Of a stretch of 64,000 nt of DNA, positions 33,934 to 44,315 are shown piece after piece. Position numbers and translations under genes: made by a program. Source of the DNA: Lysinibacillus capsici (GTDB lineage: Bacteria; Bacillota; Bacilli; Bacillales_A; Planococcaceae); NCBI RefSeq assembly GCF_003367505.1, contig NZ_PXXX01000008.1, positions 1 to 64,000 of the forward strand. The letters are read 5' to 3'. The number at the start of each line of letters is the position of its first letter. The stretch's first letter is position 1. The notes under the pieces were generated by a model. The model worked only from the letters and a program-made list of their open reading frames with translations. It had not been told where the DNA came from and did no database searches.

Positions 33934-34831
33934 AGTGAATATCTTTCTTCTTAAAGCGACCACCTTTTACCTCGGCGATATTACCGATGGCTAGAAAAGC
34001 ATTGTCATCTATTTCAGCGACGATTGTTTTCAATTTAGATTCTTCTAAACGAGTAATAACGGTAAATATGACTTTCTTGTCATTCCCCGTATAAGCTCCC
34101 TCTCCGTGAAGGAAAGTAACGCCACGACCAAGTCGATCCATAATCGTTTGTCCAATTTCATCAATGTCATCACTTATGATATAAACCGATTTAGATTCTT
34201 CCAATCCTTGAATAACAATATCAATCATTTTATAGGCAATATAGTATGCAATGATGGAGTACATGGCTTGCTCCCAATTAAAAATAAATCCTGCCACCGT
34301 AAAAATAATGATATTGAAGAACATGATGATTTCTCCAACTGAAAAAGGTGTTTTGCTATTAGCTAAAATAGCTAATATTTCAGTTCCATCCAATGAACCT
34401 CCATAACGAATGACAATTCCGACACCAACTCCTAAAATCATTCCTCCAAAGACTGTTGCCAATAATGTGTCTTCCGTAAATGGATGGATATTATGTAAGG
34501 CGAGTGTTGAAAATGAGAGTACGGTAATACCTAGACCTGTGGACAATGCAAAGGTTTTACCAATTTGTTTATAGCCTAAAAAAATAAAAGGTAAGTTTAA
34601 AATGAAGATGAAAATACCAAGGGGTAATTTTAATAAATGAGATGTGATAATGGAAACACCTACGATGCCACCATCCATAATGTGGTTGGGTACTAAAAAC
34701 AGTTCCAAGCCCAATGCCATTATAATCGCGCCTAGCGAAACCATAATAATTCTTGCAAAAACTTTACGTATGCTATTTTTCTGAGGTCTCAACATCTTTG
34801 TTGTGATCTCAGAGGTTTGTGAATCACTCAA
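33932..34831 (-). CDS. YitT family membrane protein with DUF2179 domain
   Basis: The N-terminal 200 residues form about five membrane segments of the YitT/DUF161 family (LFLVPNHIMDGGIVGVS, YGGSLDGTEILA). The C-terminal soluble DUF2179 domain contains YIISDDIDEIGQ and VTFLHGEGAYTG. The transport role is not known. The TTG at 34831 is chosen because GGAG lies 8 bases upstream; the longer frame starts at 34849. Confidence 0.88.
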   Translation of the reverse strand: MSDSQTSEITTKMLRPQKNSIRKVFARIIMVSLGAIIMALGLELFLVPNHIMDGGIVGVSIITSHLLKLPLGIFIFILNLPFIFLGYKQIGKTFALSTGLGITVLSFSTLALHNIHPFTEDTLLATVFGGMILGVGVGIVIRYGGSLDGTEILAILANSKTPFSVGEIIMFFNIIIFTVAGFIFNWEQAMYSIIAYYIAYKMIDIVIQGLEESKSVYIISDDIDEIGQTIMDRLGRGVTFLHGEGAYTGNDKKVIFTVITRLEESKLKTIVAEIDDNAFLAIGNIAEVKGGRFKKKDIH

Positions 34832-35172
34832 TTTAATCGCTCCAATCAAATAGTGTACCTTCTATATATATTTTATCGGAATATTAAAAAAGTAAAAAGT
34901 ATTAAGTCAAAATTCACTTGAAAAAATTTGAGAATAGTATACCGATGATAGTTAAATTGAATTTTAAGAACCAATATATGAATAAAATTACAGTATTTAT
35001 AAACTATATAAAATATATTCTATGTAACAATAAGTAGATAAATAATACATTTACATTACAAAAGAGTGAAATCGTTCAAACGTCATTTTCTTTATGGTAC
35101 ATTATAGGGGTGCAAAAAATCCTTGTGGGTAAATCATCCTACAGTAGGGTAAAGTTGGAAGGGGCTTTATTG
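34832..35172 (+). other. AT-rich divergent intergenic region
   Basis: These 341 bases lie between the divergent YitT and M23 peptidase genes and must carry both promoters. A possible -10 TACATTATAG lies at about 35097-35106. Nothing else was recognised; no WalR box of the two-half-site form was found. Confidence 0.5.
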
Positions 35173-36633
35173 ATGAATTCGTTTTGGAAAAGAAAAGAAG
35201 AAAACAATAGATTCACCTACAATTTTTCTTCTTTTAAAAAGGCTTCAATCATTGTAGTTTTAATGACAAGCCTAACGATTAACATGGGATTTGCTAAGGA
35301 ATATAACAAAGAAAACTTAAATAAAATTTACCACGTATATGTGGGGAATGAATATATTGGTGCAGTATCTGATGAGAAAGCAATTCAAGAAATAATTGCA
35401 TCAAAAGAAAAAGTGGCAAGTCAGCAATTCAAAGGTTTATCCATTGATGCTAGCTCAGCTGTTAAAATAATCCCAGAACAAGTATTTACAAATGAAACAA
35501 AAGATGCAGAAACATTATCAAAACTTAAGCAATCTTTAGTGGCCAAATCAGATGCCTTTACATTATTAGTAAATCACAAACCAGTAGTATCACTAAAGAA
35601 TACGGAAGCTTATGAGAAAACTGTTCAAATGTTAAAGCTACAATATGTTTCTCAGCAAGAATTAGATAACTTATCAAAACGCCAAGCTAGCAATAATCTA
35701 CCAGAATTAAAAGATGGTGAGTCTAGACTTCTAAATGTTTCCTTTAAACAAGGAGTTTCAGGGTTATCACAAAAAGTGACACCCACTGATATATTATCAC
35801 CTGAGCAAGCCGTGAAGTTTTTAATGACAGGCTATCTTGAGCAAGAAACATATAAAATTGAATCAGGAGACGTGTTAGGGTCAGTTGCTAAAAAACATAA
35901 TTTAACAACAAGTGAACTACTAGCTCTAAATCCGGATATCACAGTAGATACAGTTTTACAAATTGGACAAGAATTAAATGTTACTGTGGCAAAGCCATTT
36001 GTGACACTTGAAGTAAAAAAGGAAAAGAAAGTTGCGGAAGTCATTCCGTTTAAAAAAGTAATTGAAGAAGATCCTACTATGTATAAAGGTGAAAAGGTCA
36101 TCAAGCAAGAAGGTGTTAATGGAAAAAAAGAAACAACTTATGCATTAACATCTGAAAATGGTACACAGACATCAAAAGTTGCCTTAGAGGAAAAAATACT
36201 TCAACAACCAGTAGATGAAATTGAAGTAGTTGGTACAAAGGTTATTTCTTCACGTGGAACTGGAGAATTTGCATGGCCAGCAGTCGGGGGCTATATTTCA
36301 AGTGGTATGGGTGAACGTTGGGGAGCCTTCCATCGTGGTATTGATATCGCTCGACCAAGTAACTATAATATTTTAGCTGCTGATAATGGTGTAGTTGTTG
36401 CTGCTGGCACTTCTGGCACCTATGGTAATCGTATTGTTATTAATCACAATAATGGTTTTACAACACTTTATGGACATTTATCTTCAATTAATGTTGAAGT
36501 CGGACAAGTAGTGGAAAAAGGTTCTGTGATTGGTATTATGGGTTCCACTGGAAATTCGACAGGTACACATTTGCACTTTGAAGTTGAAAAGAACGGTTCA
36601 TTAGAAAATCCGTTATCTTATGTAGGCCGATAA
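35173..36633 (+). CDS. secreted LysM-G5-M23 peptidoglycan endopeptidase
   Basis: This 486-residue protein has one N-terminal membrane/signal segment (ASIIVVLMTSLTINMGFA). About 200 residues of unassigned sequence follow, then a LysM motif (IESGDVLGSVAKKHNLTT), a G5 domain and a C-terminal M23 peptidase. The peptidase zinc ligands are seen in HRGIDIA and THLHFEV. ATG 35173 has AAGGGG at 8 bases. It likely cleaves peptide cross-links in the wall. Its place just before walRK suggests a WalR-linked role (inference). Confidence 0.93.
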   Translation: MNSFWKRKEENNRFTYNFSSFKKASIIVVLMTSLTINMGFAKEYNKENLNKIYHVYVGNEYIGAVSDEKAIQEIIASKEKVASQQFKGLSIDASSAVKIIPEQVFTNETKDAETLSKLKQSLVAKSDAFTLLVNHKPVVSLKNTEAYEKTVQMLKLQYVSQQELDNLSKRQASNNLPELKDGESRLLNVSFKQGVSGLSQKVTPTDILSPEQAVKFLMTGYLEQETYKIESGDVLGSVAKKHNLTTSELLALNPDITVDTVLQIGQELNVTVAKPFVTLEVKKEKKVAEVIPFKKVIEEDPTMYKGEKVIKQEGVNGKKETTYALTSENGTQTSKVALEEKILQQPVDEIEVVGTKVISSRGTGEFAWPAVGGYISSGMGERWGAFHRGIDIARPSNYNILAADNGVVVAAGTSGTYGNRIVINHNNGFTTLYGHLSSINVEVGQVVEKGSVIGIMGSTGNSTGTHLHFEVEKNGSLENPLSYVGR

Positions 36634-36649
36634 AACATGTTGAATAGAA

Positions 36650-36677
36650 GGCAGTCCGAATAATGGACTGTCTTTTT
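36650..36677 (+). terminator. intrinsic terminator after the M23 peptidase
   Basis: The stem GGCAGTCC/GGACTGTC is followed by TTTTT. Confidence 0.85.
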
Positions 36678-36682
36678 CTATT

Positions 36683-36696
36683 ATTTCCCGAGAAAT
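36683..36696. promoter_or_regulatory. possible Noc-binding site
   Basis: ATTTCCCGAGAAAT differs at one central base from the B. subtilis Noc site ATTTCCCGGGAAAT. It lies in the walR upstream region. A chance match is possible. Confidence 0.45.
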
Positions 36697-36847
36697 AATT
36701 GTTGAATTACATCGCTTTTTGTCACAGTATTAGAGGGATTGAATATCGATTAATGCATAGAATCCGAAAGCATGATAGAGTTAAGAGTAGTGAATTTACA
36801 AATACACATTGTTTAAGAATAGATAAGAAGCGAAAGGGAGAGTATGT

Positions 36848-37561
36848 ATGAATAAAACAATTTTAGTTGTTGATGATGAGAAACCAATCGCAGATATTTT
36901 GCAATTTAATTTAATAAAAGAAGGCTATAAAGTTATTTGTGCTTATGATGGTGATGAGGCATTAAAGAAAGTAGAGGAAGAGCAACCAGATTTAATGCTT
37001 TTAGATATTATGCTGCCAAAGCGTGATGGGATGGAAGTTTGTAGAGAAGTACGTAAAAAATATGATTTTCCGATTATTATGCTAACAGCTAAAGGCTCTG
37101 AAATTGATAAAGTATTAGGATTAGAGATGGGTGCAGATGATTATGTCACAAAGCCATTTAGTACAAGAGAGCTGATTGCACGTGTAAAGGCCAATATGCG
37201 CCGTTTACAAGTAGTCGCTCCAGCAGCAGAAGAGGCTGAGGAGGAGTCGAATGAGATTGTCGTAGGTTCGCTTGTTATTCAACCAGATGCTTATTTAGTA
37301 ATGAAGCGTGATGAAGCAATTGAATTGACACATCGAGAATTTGAGTTACTTCATTATTTAGGGAAACATATTGGACAAGTAATGACACGGGAGCACCTCC
37401 TACAAACAGTATGGGGCTATGATTACTTTGGTGATGTACGAACTGTTGATGTAACAATTCGCCGTTTACGTGAAAAAATTGAGGATAATCCTAGTCATCC
37501 CGCTTGGATTGTCACACGACGTGGTGTAGGTTATTATTTACGAAATCCTGAACAGGAGTAA
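36848..37561 (+). CDS. walR: response regulator WalR (YycF)
   Basis: This essential OmpR-family regulator of cell-wall turnover has 237 residues. The receiver domain has acidic pocket residues VDDE, phosphoacceptor Asp53 (LLDIMLP) and Lys in VTKPF. The C-terminal winged helix contains [14 protein letters not shown]. Five bases separate it from walK. Confidence 0.97.
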   Translation: MNKTILVVDDEKPIADILQFNLIKEGYKVICAYDGDEALKKVEEEQPDLMLLDIMLPKRDGMEVCREVRKKYDFPIIMLTAKGSEIDKVLGLEMGADDYVTKPFSTRELIARVKANMRRLQVVAPAAEEAEEESNEIVVGSLVIQPDAYLVMKRDEAIELTHREFELLHYLGKHIGQVMTREHLLQTVWGYDYFGDVRTVDVTIRRLREKIEDNPSHPAWIVTRRGVGYYLRNPEQE

Positions 37562-37566
37562 TAGGA

Positions 37567-39432
37567 ATGCAGAAAGTGAGCTTCTTTAAATCCATTCATG
37601 TCAAACTAGTGCTGATTTATATTTTATTAATATTGCTTGCTTTACAAATTATCGGTATCTATTTCGCTCGTGAATTAGAAAGAAATTTGAAGAGCAACTT
37701 CCAAGATTCCATTTTTCAGCGAGTTGACTTGATGCAATATAGTCTTCGTGAGGAAATTTTAAAGGAACGCGATGAAAGCATGCCTAAACTAGAGGAGAGC
37801 CTAAAGTCAATTGTTATGGAGTTTTCTACTGGTTTAAGGGATGTTTCAAATGGTGATATTTTAGAAATTCGTGTCATTGACGATAGACAAAGAATACTTG
37901 CAACATCTGAGCTTGAAAACCAGAATTTAATAGGTCAGCGCTCTAATACTGATCTTGTACGTCGAGCGATCTCTGCCGAAACACTGTTTGATATTATTAA
38001 GCTGGACAATAAGACGAGAAATCGTGTGTGGGTTTTAGCGAATCCCATTCGTGCGGGTGCAGGACCAGATGATGAAATCATTGGTGTACTCTATATTGAA
38101 GCCAATATTGAATCAGTTTTTGAACAAATGAATGATATTAATCAGATTTTCCTTGGTGGTACGGCAATGTCCTTGGTCATTACCATCTTCTTAGGTATTC
38201 TTGTGGCAAGAACGATTACACAGCCTATTGCTGATATGCGAAAGCAGGCTCAGGCAATGGCGAAGGGGAACTATTCTCGAAAGGTACGTGTATATGGTAC
38301 AGATGAAATCGGCCAGCTAGCCATTACCTTTAATCATCTAACCAACCGTTTGCAGGAAGCACAATCGACCACAGAAGCTGAACGTCGAAAGCTAGATTCA
38401 GTTCTGAGTAATATGACAGATGGTGTAATTGCAACAGATCGTAAGGGACGTATTATTCTCATCAATGACCCTGCATTGGAATTACTGCATATTTCAAGAG
38501 ATATTACATTAGGGCGTCCTATCGCCTCTGTATTGGGGATTGATCAGGAATATAGTTTTGAAGACTTAATTCATATGAATGATGCCGTGAATTTAAACTT
38601 CAGTACAGCAGATGCTCCCTATATACTTCGTGCTAATTTCTCTGTTATTCAAAAAGAAACAGGCTTTATTAATGGTCTGATTACTGTTTTGCACGATATA
38701 ACAGAGCAAGAAAAGATTGAAATGGATCGTCGGGAATTCGTATCGAATGTATCACATGAGTTAAGAACGCCATTAACAACAATGCGTAGTTATTTAGAGG
38801 CACTTGCAGATGGTGCATGGAAAGATGAAAATATTGCTCCTACGTTTTTAAATGTGACACAAACCGAAACAGAGCGTATGATTCGTCTAGTAAATGATTT
38901 ACTGCAGTTATCAAGAATGGATAGTTCAGATTACGAGTTGAATAAAGATATTGTCTTATTTAATTCATTCTTTAACCGCATTATAGACCGATTTGAAATG
39001 TCTAAGTCTGACAAGGTACATTTTGAACGATTATTCCCTGAAACCTCCTTTTATGTAGAAATTGATACGGATAAAATCACACAAGTTATTGATAATATCA
39101 TTTCCAATGCTATTAAATATTCTCCAGATGGTGGCAATATTCGCTTCGGCTTTACGGGACAGGATGACATGTTGAAAGTCATGATTTCAGATGATGGCAT
39201 GGGTATTCCTAAAGAAAATGTAGGCCGTATTTTTGATCGCTTCTATCGTGTGGATCGTGCACGCGCTCGTTCCATGGGGGGAACAGGCTTGGGACTAGCT
39301 ATTGCGCGGGAAATGATTGAAGCACACGGCGGTAAGATTTGGGCTGAAAGTGAAGAAGGACAGGGTACAACAATTTTCTTCACATTACCATATGATGCAG
39401 ATGAATTTGGTGAGGCAGGTGAGTGGGAATGA
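37567..39432 (+). CDS. walK: sensor histidine kinase WalK (YycG)
   Basis: The 621 residues show two membrane helices around an extracellular sensor domain, a HAMP linker (ARTITQPIADMRKQA), a PAS domain (about residues 275-375), and a kinase core. The phosphorylated His is about residue 397 in VSHELRTPLTTMRSY. The ATP site has GTGLGLAIAREM. It is cotranscribed with walR and overlaps walH by four bases (ATGA). Confidence 0.97.
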   Translation: MQKVSFFKSIHVKLVLIYILLILLALQIIGIYFARELERNLKSNFQDSIFQRVDLMQYSLREEILKERDESMPKLEESLKSIVMEFSTGLRDVSNGDILEIRVIDDRQRILATSELENQNLIGQRSNTDLVRRAISAETLFDIIKLDNKTRNRVWVLANPIRAGAGPDDEIIGVLYIEANIESVFEQMNDINQIFLGGTAMSLVITIFLGILVARTITQPIADMRKQAQAMAKGNYSRKVRVYGTDEIGQLAITFNHLTNRLQEAQSTTEAERRKLDSVLSNMTDGVIATDRKGRIILINDPALELLHISRDITLGRPIASVLGIDQEYSFEDLIHMNDAVNLNFSTADAPYILRANFSVIQKETGFINGLITVLHDITEQEKIEMDRREFVSNVSHELRTPLTTMRSYLEALADGAWKDENIAPTFLNVTQTETERMIRLVNDLLQLSRMDSSDYELNKDIVLFNSFFNRIIDRFEMSKSDKVHFERLFPETSFYVEIDTDKITQVIDNIISNAIKYSPDGGNIRFGFTGQDDMLKVMISDDGMGIPKENVGRIFDRFYRVDRARARSMGGTGLGLAIAREMIEAHGGKIWAESEEGQGTTIFFTLPYDADEFGEAGEWE

Positions 39433-40754
39433 AATATATAGAGCCAGTTAAATCTGTTGTATTATTTCTACTTGTTATGCTGAGTGTGATTTTAACTTTT
39501 TTAATTTGGACCTATACACCTGATTATAAATATATTGAAAAAACAGAGGGAGAGGAAATTTTAATTAAGCCGCAAAAGGATATGGAGGATATTATTCGAC
39601 CATACAAGGCTATTTTCCGTTCTGAAGAAGAGTTTACAGGCACAGTGTCTAATGCAGCTATGAAAGACATGATGAAAGTATTTAAAGGCTGGAATGTTTT
39701 AGATTTGGTGCCTGTAAACAATAATCTTTCTGCAAACTATGTGAATCAAATTATTGGCGCTGATCATCGAATGACAATATTTTTTACAGGAGAGATTCCA
39801 TTTTCAGCTTTTAACACAACCTTTCAGTTCACTGATAAGGAATTACCAGAAACAACGTTCAATCGTATGATTATAGATTGGAGTAATTACAATAGCAAAG
39901 AATTGATGTTGTATTACATTAGTGGTAATAACCAATCATTATTCCGCTCACATGTCAGTGTGCCAAACATGAATCAATTTATACAGGAAGTCATAGAGCC
40001 TGCCAAAAAATATGAGGTTTTTAAAGAAGTAGAAAGAGAAGGCCATACATCTCTTTATTTGGCGAACAGTAATATTGAATCTGTAAAATATACGTATTTT
40101 ATTGAGGATATTACGCCAGAACTATTTAAAAATGTATTATTCCCAGATCCAAATATTGTGCAGCGGAATGTGGAAAGTGCATCCTCTGAAAAATATACAG
40201 ATGGTATGTCGTTAATGACCTTAGAAACAAATCTTAAATCATTAAACTATGTTTATCCTGCTGCAGAAAGTAGTATTAGAGTCGAGCCATCCAAGCTTTT
40301 AAAGGATAGCTTTGAATTTATTAATGAGCATGGAGGATTTACCGCAGATTTCCGCTATGCTTCATCCAATACCAATAAAAATCAAATAGATTATCAAATG
40401 TATTTGCAAGGTTTCCCTGTCTATAGCAATCATGTCATTACACGAATGACAACGATTTGGGGAGATAGTCGAATTTTCCATTATAAGCGCCCATACTTCT
40501 CATTGGATATGGATATATCATTGGAGAAAGAAATCAAAGAGTTAGCATCAGGTGCGGAAATCGCAGAGAGATTAAAAAGCGCTAACAGTATTCCTCTGTC
40601 TGATATCGATGAAATCGTCTTAGGCTATTATTTAACACAAAATCAAGAACAGAATATATTTATATTTGAACCTTGTTGGTTTGTTATTCGTAATGGTACA
40701 TGGACTAAACTGACTCCTGAAGTATTAGGAGGTGTTAAAAATGGATTGGAATAG
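39429..40754 (+). CDS. walH: WalRK regulator WalH (YycH)
   Basis: This protein of about 440 residues has one N-terminal membrane helix and a large extracytoplasmic part, as in YycH, which modulates WalK. ATG 39429 overlaps the walK stop. The identification rests on size, topology and its fixed place in the walRKHIJ operon. Confidence 0.92.
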   Translation: MKYIEPVKSVVLFLLVMLSVILTFLIWTYTPDYKYIEKTEGEEILIKPQKDMEDIIRPYKAIFRSEEEFTGTVSNAAMKDMMKVFKGWNVLDLVPVNNNLSANYVNQIIGADHRMTIFFTGEIPFSAFNTTFQFTDKELPETTFNRMIIDWSNYNSKELMLYYISGNNQSLFRSHVSVPNMNQFIQEVIEPAKKYEVFKEVEREGHTSLYLANSNIESVKYTYFIEDITPELFKNVLFPDPNIVQRNVESASSEKYTDGMSLMTLETNLKSLNYVYPAAESSIRVEPSKLLKDSFEFINEHGGFTADFRYASSNTNKNQIDYQMYLQGFPVYSNHVITRMTTIWGDSRIFHYKRPYFSLDMDISLEKEIKELASGAEIAERLKSANSIPLSDIDEIVLGYYLTQNQEQNIFIFEPCWFVIRNGTWTKLTPEVLGGVKNGLE

Positions 40755-41565
40755 AACAAAATCTATTTTTATATTCGTTTTTTTAATACTGAACATCTTC
40801 TTGTATTCACTTTATGTCAATCGCTATAATGAAGCAAAAGATATTGAGGTACCAGGTGAAAGAACAATAGAAGCTCGTTTAAAGGATGATAATATTACGT
40901 ATGGCACGTTACCAAATAATATTGAATCTGCTTCGTATATGACAGCTCAAGTGCATAAATTCACACCAGCCGAATTTAATAATAGTAACCAGCAAGTTAA
41001 ATTTAAGGATGATAATAATACAAAGGCTCGTGTTATCTTTATGAGGCCTGTTAAATTACGTAATGTAAGTGATGACGCAAGCTTTACAGATTTTGTCCTA
41101 GCAAACATCATTGAAGGTGCATCTTATGCTTTATGGAAAATAGACCGCGAAGAACGAGTCGCAATTTTTTTCCAAAAGACAAACAATCGAATGTTCTATT
41201 ATAGTGGTTCATTAAAAATAAAATGGAATGCTAATAACGAAGTAACAATGTATGAGCAAACAATGATTGATAATATTGAAGAAATGGAACAGCAGGAAAC
41301 AGTTATTCCTCCACTTCAAATTATTCAAACTTTGTATGCAAAGGGACCGCTCAAGCCAGATTCTCGCATTACACAAATGAAACTAGGTTACTCAACGCTT
41401 GTTAAATTGACACGTACTCAGGTATTGGTGCCAACATGGGAAGTTCAAGTGAAATTATCTGATGGGACAAAAGAGGAGTACTTTGTGAATGCAGTAGAAG
41501 GTAAAGTCATCGAAATCCAGGAGGACAAGCAAGAGAGCGAAGAAGAAGACTGGGGAGTTGAATAA
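40741..41565 (+). CDS. walI: WalRK regulator WalI (YycI)
   Basis: This 274-residue protein has one N-terminal membrane helix ([21 protein letters not shown]) and an extracytoplasmic YycI domain. It overlaps walH by 14 bases, with GGAGGTG seven bases before ATG 40741. With WalH it forms a complex that controls WalK. Confidence 0.93.
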   Translation: MDWNRTKSIFIFVFLILNIFLYSLYVNRYNEAKDIEVPGERTIEARLKDDNITYGTLPNNIESASYMTAQVHKFTPAEFNNSNQQVKFKDDNNTKARVIFMRPVKLRNVSDDASFTDFVLANIIEGASYALWKIDREERVAIFFQKTNNRMFYYSGSLKIKWNANNEVTMYEQTMIDNIEEMEQQETVIPPLQIIQTLYAKGPLKPDSRITQMKLGYSTLVKLTRTQVLVPTWEVQVKLSDGTKEEYFVNAVEGKVIEIQEDKQESEEEDWGVE

Positions 41566-42353
41566 TGCGATTTAGTGTTTTAGCAAGTGGCAGTACAGGG
41601 AATTCGATTTATGTAGAGAATGACGATCATGCTTTTATCGTTGATGCGGGTCTTAGTGGGAAAAAGATGGAGCAGTTATTTACAAAAATCGACCGTAATA
41701 TGAAGCAGCTCAGTGGTATCTTTGTTACACATGAGCATAGTGATCATATTAAAGGAATTGGTGTACTGGCACGGAAATATAATGTACCAATTTACGCAAA
41801 TGCCAAAACGTGGCAGGCAATGGATGGGCTTATTGGGGACATTCCTGTAGAGCAACGTTTTGAATTTGAAATGGATACAGTGAAGCATTTTGGTTCTTTA
41901 GCTGTTGAATCCTTTGCTGTTTCACACGATGCAGCAGATCCAATGTTCTATACTTTTCATGAAAATGATCGCAAGCTTGTTATTATTACAGATACAGGCT
42001 ATGTCAGTGATCGTATGAAAGGAATTATTCGAGGCGCTGATTCTTTTGTCTTTGAAAGTAATCATGATGTCAATATGCTGCAAATGGGACGCTATCCTTG
42101 GTCTATTAAACGTCGTATTTTAAGTGATGTAGGACATGTGTCTAATGAGGATGCAGCAATTGCAATGAGTGAGGTTGTATTTGATAAGACGACCAATATT
42201 TATCTTTCACATTTAAGTAAAGATAATAATATGAAAGAGCTAGCACGTATGAGTGTCGCACAAACCTTACAATCTTGTGGCATCCTTGTTGGTGAGCATG
42301 TTCATCTATTTGATACGGATGCAGAAGAACCAACAAAATTGGTGACGGTTTAA
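41565..42353 (+). CDS. walJ: MBL-fold nuclease WalJ (YycJ)
   Basis: This 262-residue metallo-beta-lactamase-fold protein has the metal motif [10 protein letters not shown] and further ligands in SHDAADP and SHLSKDNN. The family is linked to DNA repair and replication-coupled cell-wall control. Its ATG shares one base with the walI stop (TAATG). Confidence 0.95.
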   Translation: MRFSVLASGSTGNSIYVENDDHAFIVDAGLSGKKMEQLFTKIDRNMKQLSGIFVTHEHSDHIKGIGVLARKYNVPIYANAKTWQAMDGLIGDIPVEQRFEFEMDTVKHFGSLAVESFAVSHDAADPMFYTFHENDRKLVIITDTGYVSDRMKGIIRGADSFVFESNHDVNMLQMGRYPWSIKRRILSDVGHVSNEDAAIAMSEVVFDKTTNIYLSHLSKDNNMKELARMSVAQTLQSCGILVGEHVHLFDTDAEEPTKLVTV

Positions 42354-42378
42354 TCATAGGCTATTTAGACAAAATTTG

Positions 42379-42420
42379 AAGCTGTTCAACGCATAAAAAA
42401 ATGCATTGAGCAGCTTTTTT
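42379..42420 (+). terminator. intrinsic terminator of the wal operon
   Basis: The stem AAGCTGTTCAA/TTGAGCAGCTT is followed by seven T. Confidence 0.9.
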
Positions 42421-42519
42421 TATGCCTATTTTATTTGTTTTTCATCTGATTTTAATGTTTGAATCGTAAGATTAGGGTAACAACTAATTAGATAGCACTC
42501 AAAGGAAAGGATGACGAAC

Positions 42520-43815
42520 ATGAGCTATTTCCAAGATGATGATAAAAACAGTGATTTCCTTAAAAATGATGAAGTACCGAAATCACCTCTTCAAGAAAGA
42601 CTAGAGCGCGAGGAGCAAGAAATGCAGACTAAGCGCATGAAAAAGAAAGGTGGAGGAGGTAAAGGCGGCTATTTCTTTAGTGGTCTGGTCGGTGTCATTA
42701 TAGGTGCTTTACTTGTGTGGCTTATGCTACCGGGACTTGTCAATCAAATGCCTGGAACAACAACAAGTAATACAGGAAAAAATAACACAACAATTAATCA
42801 GGTAGCTACAGAAGTAACGACAGATGTGACAACTGCAGTTGATAAAGCCTCACAAGCAGTTGTTGGTATCACAAATATTCAAGAAGTCACAAGCGGAGGT
42901 TTTTGGAGCCCACCATCAACGACAACAAAAGAAGCGGGAAGCGGTTCAGGTGTCGTTTATAAAATTGAAGGTGACAAAGCCTTTATCATCACAAATAACC
43001 ATGTTATTGAAGGGGCAAAGCAGTTAGAGGTCACAATGCCAGACGGAACAAAAGAACCAGCTCAATTAGTGGGTCACGATGTTTGGACGGACCTTGCAGT
43101 TATTTCTATTAACTCTAAAAATGTTAAAACAGTTGCGACATTCGGGAATTCGGATGTATTAAAACAAGGCGAAACAGTGATTGCCATTGGTAACCCACTT
43201 GGTTTAGACTTCTATGGTTCTGTTACAACTGGTGTTGTTTCTGGTAAAGACCGTTCTGTACCGGTAGACTTAAATGGTGATGGCACAGAAGATTGGCAAC
43301 AAGAAGTATTGCAAACAGATGCTGCGATTAACCCAGGGAATAGTGGTGGAGCACTTGTGAACTTAGCTGGAGAATTAGTAGGAATTAACTCCATGAAAAT
43401 TGCTGAATCCTCAGTGGAAGGTTTAGGGTTCTCTATTCCAATTAATTCAGCTATTCCAATTATCGAGGAATTAGAGAAAAATGGAGAAATGAAACGTCCA
43501 ACAATGGGAGTTTCACTTGCAGATTTAACAGATGTGCCATCATTCTATCAACAACAAACATTAAAATTACCTGCAGAGGTGACAACAGGTGTTGTTGTAA
43601 CAGATGTCATGAATAACTCACCAGCTTCAAAAGCAGGGGTTCAACAATACGATGTTATTGTAGAGATGGATGGTCAAAAAATTGAAACAACTATTGATTT
43701 ACGCAAACATTTATATAATGACAAAAAAATTGGTGATAAACTAACATTAAAAGTGTACCGTCAAGGTAAATTAGTCGATCTATCACTAACATTAACAAAT
43801 GGTAATACATTGTAA
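42520..43815 (+). CDS. htrC: HtrA-like serine protease
   Basis: This membrane-anchored S1C protease handles misfolded envelope proteins. A cytoplasmic N-terminus rich in charge is followed by one membrane helix (GLVGVIIGALLVWLML). The trypsin-like domain has His in NNHVIEGA, Asp in DLAVISI and Ser in NPGNSGGA. One C-terminal PDZ domain follows. ATG 42520 is preferred over 42511, which abuts the ribosome-binding site. Position after walJ matches HtrC/YycK. Confidence 0.93.
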   Translation: MSYFQDDDKNSDFLKNDEVPKSPLQERLEREEQEMQTKRMKKKGGGGKGGYFFSGLVGVIIGALLVWLMLPGLVNQMPGTTTSNTGKNNTTINQVATEVTTDVTTAVDKASQAVVGITNIQEVTSGGFWSPPSTTTKEAGSGSGVVYKIEGDKAFIITNNHVIEGAKQLEVTMPDGTKEPAQLVGHDVWTDLAVISINSKNVKTVATFGNSDVLKQGETVIAIGNPLGLDFYGSVTTGVVSGKDRSVPVDLNGDGTEDWQQEVLQTDAAINPGNSGGALVNLAGELVGINSMKIAESSVEGLGFSIPINSAIPIIEELEKNGEMKRPTMGVSLADLTDVPSFYQQQTLKLPAEVTTGVVVTDVMNNSPASKAGVQQYDVIVEMDGQKIETTIDLRKHLYNDKKIGDKLTLKVYRQGKLVDLSLTLTNGNTL

Positions 43816-43823
43816 AGAAGATG

Positions 43824-43864
43824 AAAAGCGATGGAGATCTAATCAATCTCCATCGCTTTTTTTA
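43824..43864 (+). terminator. intrinsic terminator after htrC
   Basis: A 14-bp stem AAAGCGATGGAGAT/ATCTCCATCGCTTT is followed by T residues. Confidence 0.92.
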
Positions 43865-43895
43865 TGAGGATGGAGAAAATACTTTTATGAAATAT

Positions 43896-44313
43896 TGTGG
43901 ATAACTAGAAAATTGTGAATACTAATTCCGCACAGCAAATCGGGAGTAAAAGGCACTTCTTCCATACATGCTATTACTTTGTTACAATAGATTGTGGATA
44001 ACATAGACTGATTTGTGAATAAGTTTGTGGAAATTTCGGAAAATAAGGAGACATCAAAAAATGGAAAAGTACAGCTGTGAAAGCCATATAGATCACGCTT
44101 TAGACATGTTTGTAGCAGAGCAAAAAGTGTTCCCAATTATGGATAAAATCGAAGAGGATAAAAAGTTATCCACAAAGTGTAGCTACTGTGAACAGGCAGC
44201 AGAATATATTGTATCAAGTAAATAACTTTACACAATATATAGAGAGTGCTTGTGGATATGTTGATAACTTTTGTGGATAATTTGTTTGTAAATGAATTGT
44301 AAAGGTGGATAAC
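43896..44313. promoter_or_regulatory. DnaA-box cluster around yyzF and before rlmH
   Basis: Perfect boxes lie at 43896-43904, 43993-44001, 44166-44174 (inside yyzF) and 44272-44280. One-mismatch copies lie at 44014-44022, 44251-44259 and 44304-44312. From memory, B. subtilis has an oriC-proximal DnaA-box cluster between yyzF and yydA (rlmH), so the site seems conserved. Confidence 0.85.
44061..44225 (+). CDS. yyzF: CxxH/CxxC protein YyzF
   Basis: This 54-residue protein carries CESH near the N-terminus and CSYC near the C-terminus, likely a single zinc site. It belongs to the small CxxH/CxxC family found upstream of rlmH in Bacillales. AAGGAG lies before ATG 44061; the longer frame from 44025 has no ribosome-binding site. 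Function unknown. Confidence 0.9.
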   Translation: MEKYSCESHIDHALDMFVAEQKVFPIMDKIEEDKKLSTKCSYCEQAAEYIVSSK

Positions 44314-44315
44314 GT

